Of a DNA stretch of 64,000 nucleotides, positions 61,924 through 64,000 are shown in pieces; within the stretch, counting starts at the first letter, position 1, and every line of letters starts with the position of its first letter. Under the pieces are notes generated by a model, which was not told the DNA's origin, ran no database searches, and was given only the letters and a program-made list of their open reading frames with translations. The position numbers and the translations under genes were made by a program. Source of the DNA: Ascoidea asiatica. Taxonomy: Eukaryota; Ascomycota; Saccharomycetes; Ascoideales; Ascoideaceae. The stretch covers positions 620,001-684,000 of the forward strand of contig BCKQ01000002.1 of NCBI GenBank assembly GCA_001600695.1, read 5' to 3'.

Positions 61924-62176
61924 TTTATCATTCAATTAATCATTCATATATCAAAGTCTTCATTTCTTTTTTTTACTTATAATAATAATAATATATATAT
62001 ATAGTATAGTATATACAGTATGTATATTATTGGGATGCATTTTAATTCAATTCTTTTCAAATTTAGATATTATATTATTCAATTTGAAACTTCAACTAAG
62101 TTATTCACTTATTCACTTATTCATTTATTCATTTATTCACTTTTAATATCATTTATCAACTTCATTTCTTTCCATT

Positions 62177-62356
62177 TACTTATATATTTACTTATATATT
62201 TACTTATATATTTACTTATATATTTACTTATATATTTACTTATATATTTACTTATATATTTACTTATATATTTACTTATATATTTACTTATATATTTACT
62301 TATATATTTACTTATATATTTACTTATATATTTACTTATATATTTACTTATATATT
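62177..62356 (+). repeat. ACTTATATATTT 12-bp minisatellite
   Basis: About 15 nearly perfect head-to-tail copies of a 12-bp unit. Because 12 is a multiple of 3, it reads through as an LLIY repeat ORF. Confidence 0.92.
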
Positions 62357-62445
62357 TTTATATATATTTTTATTAATAAATATCTGAGAATCCTATAATT
62401 ATACGTTTATTGTCCTAGACTCTGTCCTAACCCTAAATAAATATT

Positions 62446-62478
62446 CCAGGGCTCTAACAAATAACCAGGGCTCTAACA
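62446..62478 (+). promoter_or_regulatory. 14-bp direct repeat CCAGGGCTCTAACA with upstream Tbf1-like site
   Basis: CCAGGGCTCTAACA occurs at 62446-62459 and 62465-62478, 19 bp apart start to start. AACCCTAA at 62429-62436 matches the ARCCCTAA Tbf1 consensus. The set lies 145-195 bp upstream of BUD31. Confidence 0.5.
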
Positions 62479-62624
62479 TTTTGTGTTTTTGTAACTGAAA
62501 TTTCATCGAGAGTCAATTGAAAGTAAATTGAAGAGAAGAGAAGAAAAGAGAAGAGAAGAGAAGAGAAGAGAAGAAGAGAAGAAGATAGTAATAATAATAA
62601 TAGTAATAATAATAATAGTGTGAA

Positions 62625-63080
62625 ATGGGAAACATAAAACAATGTAAAAGAGATAATCCACCAGATGGATTTGAAGATATCGAAGATCAATTACAAATAT
62701 TTGAAGATGAATTAAGAGAAATATGTTTAAACAAATACAAATATAATAATAAAAATGAAGGATTTTGGAAAATATTTCAAATTAATCATAAAAGATCTAA
62801 ATATATTTATGAATTATATAAACAAAATTCAATTTCCAATAAATTATATGAATTTTTAATTGAAGAAAAACAAAGTGATAAAGATTTGATAGCAAAATGG
62901 AAAAAAAAAGGATATGAGAATTTATGTTGTTTGAGATGTATAATGACAATTGATAATAATAATAAAACCACATGTATTTGTAGAGTTCCCAAGGCTGTTT
63001 TAATCACTGATACTAATGATAGAACAAATAACAATTCCTGTGTGTCTTGTGGGTGTATTGGATGTGCCAGTACTGATTGA
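62625..63080 (+). CDS. BUD31: Splicing factor BUD31
   Basis: A small zinc-binding component of the spliceosome, associated with SF3b and the Prp19-complex stages. The 151-aa protein matches S. cerevisiae Bud31 (157 aa) end to end: PPDGFEDIEDQLQIFEDELR, the helix WKIFQINHKRSKYIYELY, LIEEKQSDKDLIAKWKKKGY, then the Cys-rich zinc core with ENLCCLRCIM, TTCICRVPKAVL, CVSCGCIGCASTD. All core cysteines are present. It is the second spliceosome gene in the window besides PRP19, in a genome where three introns are visible nearby. Confidence 0.96.
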   Translation: MGNIKQCKRDNPPDGFEDIEDQLQIFEDELREICLNKYKYNNKNEGFWKIFQINHKRSKYIYELYKQNSISNKLYEFLIEEKQSDKDLIAKWKKKGYENLCCLRCIMTIDNNNKTTCICRVPKAVLITDTNDRTNNNSCVSCGCIGCASTD

Positions 63081-63089
63081 AAGTGCGCT

Positions 63090-63095
63090 CACGTG
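63090..63095 (+). promoter_or_regulatory. CACGTG E-box upstream of the ABCC-type gene
   Basis: TCACGTGA context in the 152-bp gap between BUD31 and the ABCC-type start. Confidence 0.4.
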
Positions 63096-63232
63096 AATCT
63101 CAATAAATAAAATATATCTAATAAATATATTACTTTAAATTTAATCAATGAAAAAACCTCTTTATTTCTGTTTATTTTAATATTAAATATCATCTCATCT
63201 CAAAGGATAATTCAATGAAATAAATCTTCAAA

Positions 63233-63608
63233 ATGAGTTTATTCAATCTGAATATATTTAAAGACAATTCAAATCCATCTTCATTTTCAATTCCAATAAT
63301 ATTATCAAATTCAAACTCTTCTTCAAATTATTCAATTTGCAATTCATGTAATTTAAATCAAATTTTTTATCCAATTATTAATACAAATGAAAATTCTTTT
63401 AATCCATGTTTTATTTCAATTTTATTATATTTAATATCTCTTTTTTTCATCTTTTTTTCTTCTTTTCAATTATTTAATTTATATAATTTTAAAAAATATT
63501 ATAAATTTAATAATTCAAATTACTCAAATTATTTAAATTATTTAAAATTTTCTCTATTATCTTTTCAATTAATTTTATACTCTTTTATTATTGATAATTT
63601 ATTTGAAT

Positions 63609-63644
<36 letters not shown>

Positions 63645-64000
63645 TATTTAAGATAAATTTTATAATTTTATTTATTTCAAATTTATTAATTTTTTTACCT
63701 TTACATAATTTAGAAATTCATACTTCTTTAATTCCATCTTCTTCTTTATTACTTTATTGGTTATCAATTTCAATAATTTTCTTCATTTTTTCTTTTCAAT
63801 ATTTCTTAACAAATTATCCATTAATAATTTTAAAAAAAAAATTTTATAATATTCAATTAAATATAATTTTACCTTTAAATTCAATTTTAATTTTTTTTAT
63901 TGAATTATTTTTTTATAATCCTTCAATTAATTTAATTTTAAATAATAAATTTAAAAATAATTTAAATAATTTAAATAAAAAAAAAAATCAAATTGATTAT
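63233..64000 (+). CDS. N-terminal part of an ABCC-type ABC transporter (runs off the window)
   Basis: The ATG at 63233 opens 256 codons with no stop before the window ends. The translation starts MSLFNLNIFKDNS and then has Cys-containing luminal sequence (SICNSCNLN) and several hydrophobic helices: PCFISILLYLISLFFIFFSS, FSLLSFQLILYSFI, INFILFISNLLIFLPL and LLLYWLSISIIFFIFSFQY. The LHNLEIHTSLIPSSSLLLYW stretch resembles the TMD0 loop of Ycf1/Bpt1-type vacuolar glutathione-conjugate transporters (HWIEYDRSVVANTVLLFYW in Ycf1). No nucleotide-binding domain is in view, so the call rests on TMD0 alone. A CACGTG at 63090-63095 lies about 140 bp upstream. Confidence 0.6.

Larger units (their letters stand above)
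61924..62624. other. Intergenic region with minisatellite and BUD31 promoter
   Basis: This 0.7-kb region has (TA)n and TTCACTTA repeats (about 61990-62145), the 12-bp minisatellite at 62177-62356, an AACCCTAA word (62429-62436), a 14-bp direct repeat (62446-62478), and GAGAA/GAAGA plus AAT tracts (62531-62620) up to the BUD31 start. The 118-codon ORF across the minisatellite is a repeat translation, not a gene. Confidence 0.65.

Noticed and set aside
62020-62376. 118-codon ORF with LLIYLLIY repeats
   Set aside because: It is the direct translation of the 12-bp minisatellite, with no other sequence content.
1-64000. Transposons, LTRs, CRISPR arrays, or bacterial-type operons
   Set aside because: No transposase, reverse transcriptase, integrase, terminal repeats or spaced repeats were seen; gene content is that of a yeast chromosome.

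Overview
The window is a very AT-rich nuclear contig from a budding yeast (Saccharomycotina). The evidence is dense single-exon genes with clear budding-yeast relatives, three short spliceosomal introns near gene starts, asparagine-rich proteins coded by AAT/AAC runs, and two nuclear tRNA genes with internal A and B boxes. I cannot name the species. An in-frame CTG in the glucan synthase gene (3290-3292) falls where the family has leucine, so a CUG-Ser code is not suggested by that one site.

Layout. 0.2-5.8 kb: FKS-family beta-1,3-glucan synthase with a 122-nt intron. 6.0-7.5 kb: GH5 glycosidase (YBR056W type). 8.5-9.8 kb: PSH1-like RING E3. 11.0-12.8 kb: ALO1. 13.7-16.3 kb: Zn2Cys6 factor. 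16.7-18.3 kb: NOP8-like. 19.5-21.1 kb: SMI1/KNR4. 21.7-22.7 kb: MED20/SRB2 with an 11-nt first exon. 23.1-24.5 kb: PHO23. 25.1-28.9 kb: unassigned Gln/Asn-rich protein, then a 3.7-kb gene-free stretch. 32.6-34.8 kb: yapsin-like protein with degraded catalytic motifs. 35.4-38.5 kb: unassigned 1054-aa protein. 39.0-40.1 kb: CTK2. 40.2-41.1 kb: BNA6. 41.6-42.7 kb: CNS1. 42.9 kb: intron-containing tRNA-Met. 43.3 kb: COA3 with intron. 43.9-45.4 kb: KCH1-like. 46.2 kb: tRNA-Cys. 47.1-50.2 kb: PPS1. 50.6-52.9 kb: ferric reductase. 53.9 kb: small Asn-rich ORF. 54.2-56.2 kb: PRP19. 57.4-59.5 kb: PAB1. 60.7-61.9 kb: RTA1-family protein. 62.6-63.1 kb: BUD31. From 63.2 kb to the window end: 5' part of an ABCC-type transporter.

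Functional themes, with no claim of an operon or cluster: cell wall (FKS, SMI1/KNR4, yapsin-like), Pol II transcription (MED20, CTK2, PHO23), splicing and mRNA (PRP19, BUD31, PAB1), chaperone and mitochondrial assembly (CNS1, COA3), and membrane transport and lipid handling (KCH1-like, FRE, RTA1-like, ABCC).

The less expected content is regulatory and structural. GC-rich islands sit in several gene-free regions of an otherwise extremely AT-poor-in-GC sequence. They carry recognisable motifs: a STRE cluster, a Gcn4 cluster, CACGTG E-boxes, TACCCGG, a PDRE, CCG/CGG palindromes, and Tbf1-like sites. Most promoters also carry their own short tandem repeat. I found no mobile element, CRISPR array or clearly new multigene system. 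The best candidates for novelty are the pseudo-protease, the two unassigned large proteins, the 3.7-kb gene-free region and the FKS paralogue with a changed hot spot 2.
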